Source of the DNA: Hemerocallis citrina
Taxonomy: Eukaryota; Streptophyta; Magnoliopsida; Asparagales; Asphodelaceae
Direction: 5' to 3'
NCBI GenBank assembly: GCA_017893485.1
Contig: CM030366.1
Coordinates: 49,245,896-49,309,895 of the forward strand
DNA: 64,000 nt
Made by a program: the position numbers and the translations under genes. The notes under the pieces are model-generated. The model did no database searches. It was not told where the DNA came from and saw only the letters and a program-made list of their open reading frames with translations. This document shows positions 63,735 through 64,000 of the stretch, in pieces (positions within the stretch are counted from its first letter, which is position 1; each line of letters starts with the position of its first letter).

Positions 63735-64000
63735 CGAGTCCCCCACTCCTAAAGACTGAGTTTGAACAGCCTTTGAGGAGTAGTTTAACTGTTTTAGTGG
63801 CTAGCGGAGTTGTATCGGACTCCGAATGGAGGGTTTTGAATCTCGAAGGGGGTAGTGAGGTAATTTTTGAAGCTGTAAGCTGCTCTCGTGCTTCTCTGGA
63901 TGTCAGGCGGTTTTTATCTATTTTTTCGGATTATTTGTTTAATTTTGCGATGTGTTAACTAGTCGTTTGAGGTTTTTAACAACACATTCTAGGCAATAAT
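63735..64000 (-). mobile_element. Internal 3' end of the second Tat-type element (runs off the right edge)
   Basis: It contains the polypurine tract next to the LTR and non-coding sequence typical of the region between pol and the 3' LTR. No conserved protein motif is visible in these 266 bases. Confidence 0.6.

Overview
This is a nuclear window from a flowering plant, probably a eudicot. The evidence is one intact intron-containing gene for cytosolic ribosomal protein uS12/RPS23, with a plant-type promoter (Site II and telo-box motifs), set among plant-specific transposon lineages. Nothing is prokaryotic or viral. Apart from RPS23, nearly every part I can interpret is transposon-derived, and most reading frames there are interrupted.

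Layout, left to right. 1-2898: 5' part of a minus-strand Ty3/gypsy element of the Tat/Ogre/Retand type (LTR, primer site, gag, start of protease). 2899-5134: decayed minus-strand Ty1/copia remnant. 5135-12638: plus-strand gypsy element with about 3-kb LTRs and only gag left, apparently carrying an 84-bp intron. 12639-16260: a second long gypsy LTR without an internal region. 16261-17300: Mutator-like remnant. 17679-18847: non-autonomous hAT. 18966-27328: a Tourist-like MITE split by a Stowaway-like MITE and two head-to-tail Helitrons. The larger Helitron (about 6.8 kb) carries a recognisable exon of an aleurain-like cysteine protease.

27332-35228: RPS23, four exons, 142 aa, intact. Intron 1 holds a Helitron. 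Intron 2 is a tandem duplication that doubles the splice donor. Intron 3 holds a complete 4.6-kb antisense LTR element with a perfect 5-bp target duplication, and was only about 88 bp before the insertion.

35678-39119: hAT with an 8-bp target duplication and a broken transposase. 39321-42235: foldback element, nested-arm TIR element, fourth Helitron and a tandem array. 43378-55784: a 12.4-kb Tekay/Del-type gypsy element with full gag-pol organisation, many TAG stops, an upstream coiled-coil ORF, a possible gag-pol intron and two tRNA-like modules inside each LTR. 56532-57134: hAT MITE. 57985-58765: Tourist-like MITE. 59810-61635: 5'-truncated LINE with a 19-bp target duplication. 63140-64000: LTR and internal edge of a second member of the Tat-type family seen at the left end.

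Only RPS23 has a clear host function (decoding-centre protein of the 40S subunit). The transposon nest stops about 205 bp upstream of its start codon, next to the first Site II promoter motif. I see no clearly new multi-gene system. The best leads are the exon-carrying Helitron, a conserved dyad in two diverged long LTRs, apparent introns in gag and between gag and pol, tRNA-like modules in an LTR, and a gag-integrase fusion in a young deletion derivative. All motif reading was by eye; boundaries given as approximate should be confirmed by self-alignment.
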